Assembly: GCF_020595055.1 (NCBI RefSeq)
Contig: NZ_JAJDOO010000040.1
Span: forward strand, 1-34,449
Length of the DNA stretch: 34,449 nt
Direction: 5' to 3'
DNA from: Desulfosporosinus shakirovi
GTDB lineage: Bacteria > Bacillota > Desulfitobacteriia > Desulfitobacteriales > Desulfitobacteriaceae
The notes beneath the pieces were generated by a model that saw only the letters and a program-made list of their open reading frames with translations, made no database searches and was not told the origin of the DNA. Every line of letters begins with the position of its first letter. The stretch's first letter is position 1. This document shows, in pieces, positions 1 to 7,207 of this stretch. The translations under genes and the position numbers were made by a program.

Positions 1-91
1 TGATCTGCCTTTAGGAATTCGGATGGTTTTTGCGAACATTTATTGACACTATCATGTTGGAAAAAAGAATATGTTTGTTTTTCTTTTTAAA

Positions 92-123
92 GGGCTGTGT
101 GAAACTAAGTTTCGACACAGCCC
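92..123 (-). terminator. Hairpin, likely terminator of the DUF1659 gene
   Basis: A stem of nine pairs (GGGCTGTGT with ACACAGCCC) continues, after one bulged G, into five more (GAAAC with GTTTC) around a TAA loop. It lies 20 bases beyond the stop of the minus-strand DUF1659 gene. Read on the minus strand it is followed by TTTAAAAAG, a weak U tract, so termination is likely but not of the textbook kind. Confidence 0.6.
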
Positions 124-143
124 CATCCAAGAGTGAGAGGGTA

Positions 144-377
144 TTATTCTTCCGGTTCTTCCACTAACTCCGTGCTATCACGCAAAATCACGGTAGTGAG
201 CGGCTTTTCCGAGAGACTGAATAGGGCGGCAGCAACCTCGTGGAGGTATCCATGATCAGCATCAGGCCTCACGTAGTTTAAGCTCTTTTGCTTGATTTGG
301 GGACCGCCGGCAGGTGTCAACCCGTCTTCATATTTCAACACTAAGGTTGAAGTCAACGGCTTATCAATGATAGGCAT
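144..377 (-). CDS. DUF1659 family small protein
   Basis: A 77-residue protein matching the DUF1659 pattern of Firmicutes: an N-terminal strand (TSTLVLKYEDG), a middle stretch rich in Lys and Ser (QIKQKSLNYVRPDA) and a helix ending in A-x-ALFSL, followed by a strand with a Thr/Val-rich core. Length is normal for the family (about 70-77 residues). No biochemical function is established for DUF1659. The ATG start is preceded by a purine-rich site (GGGGGAGGGAAAGAG). It has no signal peptide or membrane segment. It is transcribed alone here, away from the DUF3102 gene; I did not see the DUF2922-type partner that often accompanies this family, but the window ends just downstream. Confidence 0.75.
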   Translation of the reverse strand: MPIIDKPLTSTLVLKYEDGLTPAGGPQIKQKSLNYVRPDADHGYLHEVAAALFSLSEKPLTTVILRDSTELVEEPEE

Positions 378-585
378 CTCTTTCCCTCCCCCCTTGATCC
401 AGAGGCCGATGGATTCGGCATGGTTGTATATAATATGAATTTGCTTGTACTATGGTTACTGTAGGGAAGCATCTTTGTCCAAACCGCATTTTTTTATTGG
501 CGATATAGCCTTCACGCTTGTCTGGGGCTCGGCATATCCTATAGGGGTATCTGAAAAGACATTCCGCAAAGGATGGGCAGCCGAT

Positions 586-1416
586 ATGAGGATGGAAATC
601 TCCAACAGGACGCCTGAGCAAATCGCGTCCGAGATTAATTTTATCAAGGAAGAAAGCGGTAAAATGTTGCTTAGCAACGCAGTTGAGATCGGAGGTTGTC
701 TGACGGAAGCCAAAGAGCTGGTACCTCATGGGGAGTGGCTCAAATGGCTGACTGAATCAGTGAATTACTCCCGAAGTACAGCCAGCAGACTGATGAAAAC
801 CTTTAGGGAGTACGGGCCTGTCCTCTCCTTCCCCGAAGGGGAAGAAAGGCCAAATGGTGCATCGATGCAACATTTGAACTACACCCAAGGACTCATCCTC
901 TTTGGGATCCCGCTAGAGGATCGGGATCAATTTATAGCGGACAATGATGTTGGAAACAAGAGCCAGCGGGAGCTGCGGCAGACAATCAATGAAAGGGGCC
1001 GGACGCCTCAGGAAGAAGAGCTTCAAGAGCCGGAAAATCAGGTGACACAAAAGCAAGGAAAAATGGAAGAGGCAGCGGATAAGGCAATAGATGAACCTAT
1101 GGATAAACCTATGGAACTGATCCCGGTGGAAAGGAAAATCATCAAGCCGAAAACTGTGCAAACTGCGCTGCCAGTAGAGAATACCAATGCCGACAGCGTG
1201 AAATACGACGCCCAATACGCCATGCACCGCGACAACATGCTCAGTGCCTACGGGGAGCTGCTGAAAACTCTCGTTGACTTAAACAGAGTAGACTCAGCGA
1301 AGAAGGAAGTAAACAGGAAAGAGGCGTTAAAGATAGCGACTAACATGGTGGAGACGCTGAAAAAATATCCTCCTGGGATTAAGACAAATTTGAATATAAA
1401 AGAGGACAGAGACTAA
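586..1416 (+). CDS. DUF3102 domain-containing protein
   Basis: A 276-residue protein. The first ~95 residues fit DUF3102: RTPEQIASEINFIKEE, KMLLSNAVEIGGCLTEAK, LVPHGEWLKWL, then VNYSRSTASRLMKTFREYG, which looks like a helix-turn-helix-type segment. The rest is charged, Glu/Lys/Pro-rich linker (about residues 130-215) and a C-terminal helical part. The molecular role is unknown; the family is common in Clostridia and in phage or plasmid-like settings, and the domain resembles DNA-binding proteins. The frame is open back to 445, but I place the start at ATG 586 (or 592), where family similarity begins and AAAGGA lies upstream. The 47 codons before it are not DUF3102-like. A strong hairpin follows the stop, so it is a single-gene unit. 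Confidence 0.75.
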   Translation: MRMEISNRTPEQIASEINFIKEESGKMLLSNAVEIGGCLTEAKELVPHGEWLKWLTESVNYSRSTASRLMKTFREYGPVLSFPEGEERPNGASMQHLNYTQGLILFGIPLEDRDQFIADNDVGNKSQRELRQTINERGRTPQEEELQEPENQVTQKQGKMEEAADKAIDEPMDKPMELIPVERKIIKPKTVQTALPVENTNADSVKYDAQYAMHRDNMLSAYGELLKTLVDLNRVDSAKKEVNRKEALKIATNMVETLKKYPPGIKTNLNIKEDRD

Positions 1417-1421
1417 CGCAC

Positions 1422-1449
1422 AAAGAGATGCCGGCAGCGGCATCTCTTT
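1422..1449 (+). terminator. Hairpin terminator after DUF3102 gene
   Basis: A perfect 12-pair stem (AAAGAGATGCCG with CGGCATCTCTTT) with a GCAG loop begins six bases after the DUF3102 stop. The 3' arm ends in CTCTTTA with no long U run, so it could work on either strand. Confidence 0.75.
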
Positions 1450-2064
1450 AGTATCCTCAAGGCACGTAGAGACCATAATCCTGTTGACTTAGTATAATTT
1501 ACTTGTCGACAAATAAATCGTAATAAAGAAGAGAAGACAGTTATTATATATGCCATTGTGGATGGAAGCAGAGAATACCATAAGACCGTAACTGAAACTC
1601 AAGCCTGGTCAGAACGTCTAGGTGTTGCATACAGAACCCTAAAAGAGGGTATCATCGGAAGCCCAAACTTCAAGGGTGAAGTATGCCCAATCCTCTTACA
1701 GCCTTTCAGGAGGATATTTTTTAAACTTTCTAACCTGTACCAATCTCCCAGCTGCCGTCGGAGTAGAGATATTATTTTCTAACGGGATTTTAAAAGGGCA
1801 TACTGCCATATCACCCTTAAAGGGTACTTTGTCTTTCTCCAAAGAGTATTCTACACGAAGTGGTACTTAATATGGGTAATCGGAGAAGAACTGCTTAAAG
1901 AAGAAAGCTTAGGTTGTGGATAATCTTTTAAAGGAAAAAAGAATTTGGAAACAGATAGGCGCCTTCATTGGATGAGGCTAAGGGCACTCATTCAAGAAGG
2001 TTTTTTTCAAAAGCGCTCTCTTCCTCCAAAATATTTTTCATTTGAGAAAGTTGGCGATTCCAAT
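1450..2064. other. Decayed or non-coding stretch with short ORFs
   Basis: No intact gene recognised. At 1498-1517 there is a 20-base near-palindrome centred on GTCGAC (TTTACTTGTCGACAAATAAA, one mispaired position). From about 1502 an open frame runs to 1782, with residues KTVIIYAIVDGSREYHKTVT and then SERLGVAYRTLKEGI; it has no good start codon or ribosome site and I cannot assign it. An overlapping second frame is open to 1870 (NLPAAVGVEILFSNGILKGH). The switch of frame and the lack of translation signals suggest remnants of one or more genes rather than working ones. Confidence 0.35.
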
Positions 2065-2099
2065 CTTAGTATTTAAGTAAATAGTGGTTAAATACTAAG
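2065..2099. repeat. 12-bp perfect inverted repeat
   Basis: CTTAGTATTTAA (2065-2076) and TTAAATACTAAG (2088-2099) are exact reverse complements separated by 11 bases. The AT-rich arms and the lack of a U tract make an operator more likely than a terminator. It lies about 160 bases upstream of the metal-regulator gene; a link to that regulator is only positional. Confidence 0.5.
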
Positions 2100-2169
2100 C
2101 ACTGATAGGATTATGTTCCATTGAAGTTCTGAGACATCCCTACACGGCATAGGTATTAGTGAAATTGGA

Positions 2170-2199
2170 CAATGAGAATGTCAGATCTCAATGCTTTTT
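2170..2199 (+). terminator. Weak hairpin followed by T run
   Basis: CAATGAGA (2170-2177) pairs with TCTCAATG (2186-2193) except at one position, followed by CTTTTTG. This could end transcription of the decayed region or act in the leader of the regulator gene that starts 60 bases on. The stem is short. Confidence 0.35.
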
Positions 2200-2259
2200 G
2201 TTATGGAATTCTAGCTCAAATGGCCATAGAGAAAAAGGTGACGCAAGGAAGTGTCGTAC

Positions 2260-2673
2260 ATGCTAACGCCAAGCTTGGAGGACTATTTAGAGGAGATATA
2301 CCGATTTTCGTTATCGCTGGATACGGTTCGGGTAACAGACATCAGTAAGAGGCTTCAAGTTGCTTTGCCATCAGTAACTAAAGCCCTCTATAAATTGAGA
2401 GACGAGAGTTACATAAAGTACGAACGATATGGTGAGATTAAGCTTACCGATCAAGGAAAGGAATTCGGGTACTATTTAGTAACGAGGAACCAATTGCTAC
2501 AGGAGTTTCTTGCCCTAATATGTAGCAAATGTAACTTTGCTGCTGAGGCCGAAGCTATGGAACATTACCTTTCAACAGCAACCATCGATGCCATCAAAAC
2601 TCTGGTACAATTCATGAAAGATAATCCCTTTTGCCAACAAGCCTTTAACGATTTCATGAATTCAGAAGAATAA
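2260..2673 (+). CDS. DtxR/MntR-family metal-dependent transcriptional regulator
   Basis: A 137-residue protein of the two-domain MntR type: winged helix (residues 1-70, with RVTDISKRLQVALPSVTKAL as the HTH and KYERYGEIKLTDQGK as the wing) and helical dimerisation domain (71-137), with no SH3 domain. In the MntR numbering the metal ligands Asp8 and Glu11 are present and the Glu-x2-Glu-His cluster is conserved as Glu98, Glu101 and His102, but MntR His77 is replaced by Asn77. Three cysteines-to-Ala/Lys-type differences nearby include a CSKC motif at 88-91 that MntR lacks. The frame extends to a GTG at 2251; ATG 2260 is preferred because AAGGAA sits nine bases before it and the MLTPSLEDYLEEIY start matches the family. 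Expected role: metal-sensing repressor of Mn(II) or Fe(II) uptake. The nearby feo genes on the other strand are plausible targets. Confidence 0.85.
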   Translation: MLTPSLEDYLEEIYRFSLSLDTVRVTDISKRLQVALPSVTKALYKLRDESYIKYERYGEIKLTDQGKEFGYYLVTRNQLLQEFLALICSKCNFAAEAEAMEHYLSTATIDAIKTLVQFMKDNPFCQQAFNDFMNSEE

Positions 2674-2759
2674 TTAGAAATGCTTATTAATTCAGCAGTT
2701 AAGTTAATAACTATTTTTCGTGACAACGGTATTTAAGCAATTAAGGTGTTTAAAAATAA

Positions 2760-2809
2760 GGGGACGTAAGGAAACTTGAGATTTTTTCAAGATGGTGGTG
2801 CGTTATCCC
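2760..2809 (+). repeat. Diverged relative of the 55-bp dispersed repeat
   Basis: The 19 bases from 2760 (GGGGACGTAAGGAAACTTG) match the first 19 bases of the complement of the hairpin at 2880-2920 at 17 positions, and the unit ends near 2809 in GCGTTATCCC, roughly mirroring the other copy's GTTACATCCCC end. I read it as an old copy of the same small palindromic element. Confidence 0.4.
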
Positions 2810-2813
2810 AAAA

Positions 2814-2853
2814 TAGAGGACTGTACACCTTTGAAGTGGTGAACAGTCCTCTA
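2814..2853. terminator. Strong 11-bp stem hairpin
   Basis: TAGAGGACTGT (2814-2824) pairs perfectly with ACAGTCCTCTA (2843-2853), with an inner CACC/GGTG pairing. It lies between the convergent regulator gene (plus) and the FeoB membrane subunit gene (minus), where a two-way terminator is expected, but has no U run. Confidence 0.45.
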
Positions 2854-2861
2854 ATATATCA

Positions 2862-2920
2862 GGGGATTACAGATAGAGTGGGGATGTAATAAACCGGAAA
2901 ACAAGTTTCGTTACATCCCC
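2862..2920. repeat. Palindromic dispersed repeat, left copy
   Basis: Bases 2862-2916 are the reverse complement of 34395-34449 at 54 of 55 positions. Within it, GGGGATGTAA (2880-2889) and TTACATCCCC (2911-2920) form a perfect ten-pair stem over a 21-base loop. The compact palindrome with GGGG/CCCC ends resembles the REP-like elements mobilised by IS200/IS605-type (RAYT) transposases; no such transposase is encoded in this window. Confidence 0.8.
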
Positions 2921-2974
2921 TTATTTGCTTAAATACAAACTTTCATACATTCACCAATAACATTGCCACTTAAA

Positions 2975-4375
2975 CTATACTAAGCCTAAAAAATATACTA
3001 CCTGAGCTACGATGAAACATACTGAGAACGCGATCACAGTAGGGATCATGAAACCCATAAAGGTCCATTTTTTACTTCCTGTTTCTTTGTACATACTGAG
3101 TAAGGTTGTCGCACAAGGCCAGTGGAGTAGAGCAAAGAGCATGGTGTTGAAGGCGGTTAGCCAAGTCCAGCCGTTGGCAAGCAGAATTTTCTTCAATTCG
3201 AATAGGCTATCAAACTCCGTCAATTGCCCTGTGGCGAGATAAGACATGAGTAGGACGGGTACTACGATTTCATTGGCAGGGAGTCCTAGGATAAAGGCCA
3301 TAAGGATAAAACCATCCAGGCCGATGGCCTTAGCTATAGGATCAAGAACCCCGGCGATAGAGGCGATGACACTGACGTCGCCGATGTAGACATTTGCCAG
3401 AATCCAGGTGAGGGCTCCAGCAGGGGCGGCTACCACAAGTGCTCGGCGCAACACAAAGATCGTGCGGTCAATCAGGGAACGATAGAAAACGGCACCAACC
3501 TTGGGCAAGCGATATGGAGGTAGCTCCAACACCACCGATGAGGGTTCTCCTTTGAGAATCGTTTTGGATAAGGCCCACGATACAACGAAGGTAAACCCTA
3601 TTCCAAGCAGGACTATGAGCGTGATCATGCCAGCCGCTAGAAGTGATTGCGACAAGAAAAGCGTGCTAGCCATGAAGATCGAAGCGATGGCGATGAGTGT
3701 GGGAAACCGTCCATTGCAGGGAACGAAGTTATTGGTCAGGATGGCAATCAAACGTTCTCTAGGAGAATCAATAATTCGTGCAGACACGACCCCAGCAGCG
3801 TTACAGCCAAAACCCATGCACATAGTCAGGCATTGTTTCCCGCAAGCATTGGCTTTCTTAAACATGTTATCAAGGTTAAAGACTACGCGGGGAAGATAAC
3901 CCAGGTCTTCCAGGAGAGTAAACAAAGGGAAAAAGATGGCCATGGGAGGAAGCATCACAGCGGTAACCCAGGCCAAGGTCCGGTACATGCCTAAGACCAA
4001 CACTCCATGCAGCCAAGCAGGGGCCTGAACCAGCTGAAACCAATGGGTAAGAACATCTTGAAAGGCAAAGAGAACTGACGCAATCATTGCCGAGGGTACG
4101 TTCGCTCCAGCGATGGTAAGCCAAAACACCGCGCCTAACAAGAGTAACATAAGTGGATATCCAAACACACGAGAGATAACAAATTTATCGATGTTATCCT
4201 TCCAACTAGACTGTAGACCTTCTTCCCGTATTACTACCCGTTGGGTGAGTTTTTCAGTGTAAGCGAAGATATCTGTCACAACACGGTCGGCGATGGGAAT
4301 TCCTGAAGACGAACGGACCGATTCAGTATCTGAGTAAATCTTCAAAAGTGGATCCGGCGGATTAAGGGTGCTCAT
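2975..4375 (-). CDS. feoB: Ferrous iron transporter FeoB, separate membrane subunit
   Basis: A 466-residue polytopic protein equivalent to the C-terminal part of FeoB without the GTPase. It has a ~65-residue soluble lead-in (ADRVVTDIFAYTEKL), then membrane segments beginning at FVISRVFGYPLMLLLLGAVF. The two gate-domain signatures of FeoB are present: CMGFGCNAAG followed by ARII, and later FVPCNGRFPTLIA, each with Cys at the usual place. It forms the Fe(II) path in the cytoplasmic membrane and must work with the GTPase encoded just upstream. The genes overlap by four bases (ATGA at 4372-4375), so they are translationally coupled. Standard FeoB is one chain of about 650-750 residues; the two pieces together total about 737. 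Split forms are known in Clostridia, so I read this as a natural split and not a frameshift: both parts have proper ends and the second starts with its own methionine. Confidence 0.9.
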   Translation of the reverse strand: MSTLNPPDPLLKIYSDTESVRSSSGIPIADRVVTDIFAYTEKLTQRVVIREEGLQSSWKDNIDKFVISRVFGYPLMLLLLGAVFWLTIAGANVPSAMIASVLFAFQDVLTHWFQLVQAPAWLHGVLVLGMYRTLAWVTAVMLPPMAIFFPLFTLLEDLGYLPRVVFNLDNMFKKANACGKQCLTMCMGFGCNAAGVVSARIIDSPRERLIAILTNNFVPCNGRFPTLIAIASIFMASTLFLSQSLLAAGMITLIVLLGIGFTFVVSWALSKTILKGEPSSVVLELPPYRLPKVGAVFYRSLIDRTIFVLRRALVVAAPAGALTWILANVYIGDVSVIASIAGVLDPIAKAIGLDGFILMAFILGLPANEIVVPVLLMSYLATGQLTEFDSLFELKKILLANGWTWLTAFNTMLFALLHWPCATTLLSMYKETGSKKWTFMGFMIPTVIAFSVCFIVAQVVYFLGLV

Positions 4376-5187
4376 AGTGTGAATTCGCCCCCTTGCCGTT
4401 GTGAGGCCACTGTTCTTAGCGGTTGTATCGCTGAATAACGGCTGATGGTCTCGATAAAAGATACGTCACTATCTAACAGACGAAGAGCTAACCATTTTGG
4501 ATTTACTACCCTCGCCAAGCTTAGCTCTTCAACCTTTGGTAGAAGTGCACTAATTGCTTGTTCAACCTCTTCGGAATAGGGAATCTGTTTCGGCCAGGTC
4601 TTTTTCTTCTCAACGACCATTGAGTAAACCGCCTTTTGTAGGTCTGCTAGCCCTTCTCTATTCCTTGCTGCCGTGGGAACAATAGGTACACCCAGTTCTT
4701 TTTCTAGTTCGTCGAAGTTGATGCTGAGTTTCTTTTTCCTTGCTTCATCAATCAAATTAACACAAATAATTACCTTTGAGGAAATCTCCATCACTTGGAG
4801 GGCTAAATTAAGATTGCGTTCCAGAGAAGTCGCATCAAGTACGACAATGGTTGCATCGGGTTGACCAAAGCAGATAAAGTCCCTAGCAATTTCTTCTTCA
4901 ACGCTGTGGGCAAGTAAGGAGTAAGTACCCGGTAAATCAACCAGTAAAAATGATTTATTCCGATAGGAGTAATTTCCTTGCGCATTATCCACTGTTTTTC
5001 CTGGCCAGTTGCCCGTATGTTGATGTAACCCGGTCAGCGCATTAAACACAGTGCTCTTCCCGACGTTTGGATTTCCGGCGAGTGCTATCACGTATTGTTC
5101 GCCGGTTGTTCTGATCCCAAACTGTTCTCTCATAACGCGACTATGATATTGCAACGCGTTAGAATGGTCTCCAAGTTTTAATTTCAT
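4372..5187 (-). CDS. feoB: FeoB small GTPase subunit
   Basis: A 271-residue soluble protein equal to the N-terminal G-protein and helical region of FeoB. G1 is GNPNVGKST (residues 38-46), G2 lies in GNWPGKTVDNAQG, G3 is DLPGTYS, G4 is NLIDEA (the FeoB form of NKxD) and G5 is PTAARNREGL. The helical GDI-like domain follows (about 185-260). It binds and hydrolyses GTP to gate Fe(II) entry through the membrane subunit encoded immediately downstream with a 4-base overlap. ATG 5187 is preceded by AGGGGTG at six bases. The short tail (RQGGEFTL) shows no membrane segment, so association with the membrane depends on the partner. FeoA lies 47 bases upstream in the same direction. Confidence 0.92.
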   Translation of the reverse strand: MKLKLGDHSNALQYHSRVMREQFGIRTTGEQYVIALAGNPNVGKSTVFNALTGLHQHTGNWPGKTVDNAQGNYSYRNKSFLLVDLPGTYSLLAHSVEEEIARDFICFGQPDATIVVLDATSLERNLNLALQVMEISSKVIICVNLIDEARKKKLSINFDELEKELGVPIVPTAARNREGLADLQKAVYSMVVEKKKTWPKQIPYSEEVEQAISALLPKVEELSLARVVNPKWLALRLLDSDVSFIETISRYSAIQPLRTVASQRQGGEFTL

Positions 5188-5234
5188 GTTTTCACCCCTA
5201 AGAAATTTTTATAATCAAGCAGGTCAGGTCCTCT

Positions 5235-5474
5235 CTATACTTGTTCCACAGCTATCAGGCAGGCGTCTTCACTGCGCAAGGCAATCACGGTACCACGGAT
5301 TAAATAAGCGATTGGGTCTCCGGCCGGGGCTTTCCCAATGCAGGTAAGAACGGTGCCTGGGACAATGCCAAGGTCAAGGATTCGTCGACGGAGTAAGCCT
5401 AATACGTCCAAGTGTACAACGTTAGATTTTTCACCTGGCTTTAGTGTGGATAAGGGCACTGATAACAATTTCAT
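5235..5474 (-). CDS. feoA: Ferrous iron transport protein FeoA
   Basis: A 79-residue SH3-like protein: LKPGEKSNVVHL, the LLRRRILDLGIVPGT core (the family's L-x-x-GxxxGt region) and a C-terminal GTVIALRSEDACLIAV. It is the small cytosolic partner of FeoB, thought to assist its assembly or GTP cycle. The open frame reaches a TTG at 5495, but that extension contains the ribosome site (GGGGAG, eight bases before ATG 5474), so ATG 5474 is the start. It is the first gene of the feoA-feoB(GTPase)-feoB(membrane) operon. I did not find a convincing Fur or DtxR box in the 300 bases upstream. Confidence 0.92.
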   Translation of the reverse strand: MKLLSVPLSTLKPGEKSNVVHLDVLGLLRRRILDLGIVPGTVLTCIGKAPAGDPIAYLIRGTVIALRSEDACLIAVEQV

Positions 5475-5637
5475 TTTACATAACTCCCCTTTCAAGGATT
5501 GTTAGACAAGGGCAACTTTTGACCGATTCCTTTATTGTGGTTAGCTGAGGATATGAAATACAGTATTAAACTTGGGAGCGGAAGGTTACATCAGACTGGT
5601 GGAAATTTTTGCAAAATTCAAATTGCCCAAGCAAAAA

Positions 5638-5663
5638 GAAGCTCTATACAACTATGGAGCTTC
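5638..5663. other. Hairpin between divergent feo and CDF genes
   Basis: GAAGCTC (5638-5644) pairs with GAGCTTC (5657-5663); three inner pairs follow after one mismatch. It sits in the 330-base divergent gap and could be a regulator site or leader structure of the CDF gene. It has no T run beside it. Confidence 0.35.
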
Positions 5664-5802
5664 ACTTAGTTATATTAAAAAAGGACGACTACCCTCTGTG
5701 TCAATATCAGCCTAGTCTAAATAGTATATGGATATCAAAACTCGATCTTAGCTTTGGCTAACTTTCAAAGAATCAAAATACATACATAAGGAGCAAATTG
5801 AT

Positions 5803-6738
5803 ATGAGTACCAAACTAACCAACCGGACTAGAATTGCTATCTCGATGGCACTTGTTGCACTAACGCTTACAGCGAAACTCTTTTTTGCCTTTAAGACGAA
5901 CAGTCTAGCCTTATTCTCTGATTCATGGCACCTATTTACGGACCTTGCCTCATTGATTATTTGCTTATGGGGCCTTACAATTGCCACAAAACCAGCTGAT
6001 CTTCAGCATACATTTGGACACTATCGTCATAGTGTACTGGCAGCGCTGATTAACAATATTACGTTGATCCTTGTCTCGTTGGTCATTCTATATATGGCGT
6101 TTAACCGTTACCTTCACCCGCTGCCCGTTGAACCTCAGGGCATGATTGCTGTTTCCGTTGTTGGTCTCATTGTAAACTTCGTCATTGTACAAATACTTAA
6201 AGGCAACGAGCAAAATCTAAACCTTCAGAGTGCCTTCCTACATTTTATTGGAGATGCGTTAGCAGACTTTGGTGTCTTAGTCGGAGGGCTCGTCATACTT
6301 TGGACAGGATGGATGGGAATTGATACGTTGCTTAGTGCAATATTGGCTTGCCTCATTCTTCGAAACGCATTTGTAATGACAAGGGAGTGTTTAACAATCT
6401 TTCTGGAGTCCGCCCCAACGACTATATCCATTGGTTCAATTCGCGAAGCTATTCTAAGCCTAGAGTCTGTCCGCAGCATTACTGATATCCATATTTGGAG
6501 TTTGTCGAAGGAAATCATTGCTATGACAGCCCATGTCGAAGTGGCTGAGACGAGTCTAACCCAAGAGGAACTATTGCACAAAATCCAACAACTTCTAACT
6601 GATCAGTTTGGAATTGTCCATACGACGATTCAGCTTGAACATACACACTGTGGCAGCTGTTTTCACCGCACACATGGAAGTGGTCAATGCACAATGTGCA
6701 TTGACTCTACTCAGAAGTACACATTGAAGGCTTTGTAG
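5803..6738 (+). CDS. Cation diffusion facilitator (CzcD/ZitB-type) metal exporter
   Basis: A 311-residue CDF protein with six membrane segments between about residues 12 and 200 and a cytosolic metal-binding domain after that. The transport-site residues are present: DSWHLFTD in TM2 (His-x3-Asp) and HFIGDALAD in TM5 (His-x3-Asp), the pattern of Zn(II)/Co(II)/Fe(II)-type exporters. The C-terminus carries an extra Cys/His-rich tail (THCGSCFHRTHGSGQCTMC) able to bind metal or a cluster. It would move divalent metal out of the cytosol against a proton gradient. AAGGAG lies nine bases before the ATG. It is divergent from feoA, so uptake and export genes share an intergenic region. The exact metal cannot be told from sequence. 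Confidence 0.9.
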   Translation: MSTKLTNRTRIAISMALVALTLTAKLFFAFKTNSLALFSDSWHLFTDLASLIICLWGLTIATKPADLQHTFGHYRHSVLAALINNITLILVSLVILYMAFNRYLHPLPVEPQGMIAVSVVGLIVNFVIVQILKGNEQNLNLQSAFLHFIGDALADFGVLVGGLVILWTGWMGIDTLLSAILACLILRNAFVMTRECLTIFLESAPTTISIGSIREAILSLESVRSITDIHIWSLSKEIIAMTAHVEVAETSLTQEELLHKIQQLLTDQFGIVHTTIQLEHTHCGSCFHRTHGSGQCTMCIDSTQKYTLKAL

Positions 6739-6802
6739 CTGATGAATAAAGCGTTCTCCAAACAACCAAATTCACCGTCATTACATCCATCTGCTGGCCG
6801 AT

Positions 6803-6823
6803 GCACCTGTCAGGTGCGTTTTT
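6803..6823 (+). terminator. Rho-independent terminator after CDF gene
   Basis: GCACCT (6803-6808) and AGGTGC (6812-6817) with a three-base loop, followed by GTTTTTTC. It lies 65 bases after the CDF stop. Confidence 0.8.
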
Positions 6824-6852
6824 TCTTTGTAGGTGCATTTCACCCTAGCCAC

Positions 6853-6891
6853 GCCCCCAGACAAGTCGATCTGACTGGAGTGGGGCTTTTT
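6853..6891 (+). terminator. Second terminator in tandem
   Basis: GCCCC (6853-6857) pairs with GGGGC (6882-6886), with an inner CAG/CTG pairing, followed by TTTTTCG. It backs up the terminator 30 bases earlier and insulates the next gene. Confidence 0.65.
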
Positions 6892-6958
6892 CGTTTTTCA
6901 CTACTGAACTTTCCGTGAACAATGGCTGACTCATTTCGATAGTATTCGTTTGTCTGTA

Positions 6959-6964
6959 TATAAT
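6959..6964 (+). promoter_or_regulatory. Probable -10 box of the excisionase-like gene
   Basis: A perfect TATAAT lies 30 bases before the ATG at 6995. No good -35 box is seen at 16-18 bases; TTTCGA at 6934-6939 is the closest. Confidence 0.45.
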
Positions 6965-6994
6965 GTGACTGAGTAAGATTACTGGAGGTTGATT

Positions 6995-7174
6995 ATGGAT
7001 ATTATGTCGGTAAATGAAGCGTCAGAGAAATGGAATATCTCGGAGCGTCGCGTACAGAAGCTGTGTGAAGAAGGTCGCATACCCGACGTGATCCGTTTTG
7101 GAAAATCATGGGCGATACCTCAAAATGCAGAGAAGCCAACCGATGGCATTTTGAGGAAAAACAAGCACGGTTAG
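6995..7174 (+). CDS. Small excisionase/MerR-like helix-turn-helix protein
   Basis: A 59-residue protein of the excisionase-type DNA-binding family: MSVNEASEKWNISERRVQKL is the winged HTH, followed by CEEGRIPDVIRFGKSWAIP, the usual G-x-ak-x-g-x-x-W-x-IP strand pair. It should bind DNA. Similar small proteins occur in mobile elements and beside regulators. The start is ATG 6995 with GGAGG six bases before it; a TTG four bases upstream is also in frame but less likely. The next gene is a broken response regulator 33 bases on, which may once have been co-transcribed. Confidence 0.75.
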   Translation: MDIMSVNEASEKWNISERRVQKLCEEGRIPDVIRFGKSWAIPQNAEKPTDGILRKNKHG

Positions 7175-7207
7175 GTTGATACTGTATCCTAATTCTGAGG
7201 TGATTTT

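Noticed and set aside
1-143. Promoter at TTGACA 43-48
   Set aside because: The hexamer at the right distance (GAATAT or AGAATA) is a poor -10 and no plus-strand gene follows within 500 bases.
445-585. 47-codon extension before the DUF3102 start, with IAFTLVWGSAYPIG resembling the first segment of EamA transporters
   Set aside because: No ribosome site at 445, the family similarity of the gene starts at 586, and only about 15 residues look transporter-like. It could be a scrap of a DMT gene or chance.
1484-1517. TTGACT near TATAAT and a TTGTCGACAA palindrome suggesting a promoter with Spo0A-type boxes
   Set aside because: The two hexamers are only three bases apart, and the core is TGTCGAC, not the TGTCGAA of Spo0A sites. 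The palindrome itself is real.
5496-5802. A Fur or DtxR box between feoA and the CDF gene
   Set aside because: Only half-site resemblances (TGGTTAGCTGAGG near 5540-5552) were seen; not enough to call an operator.
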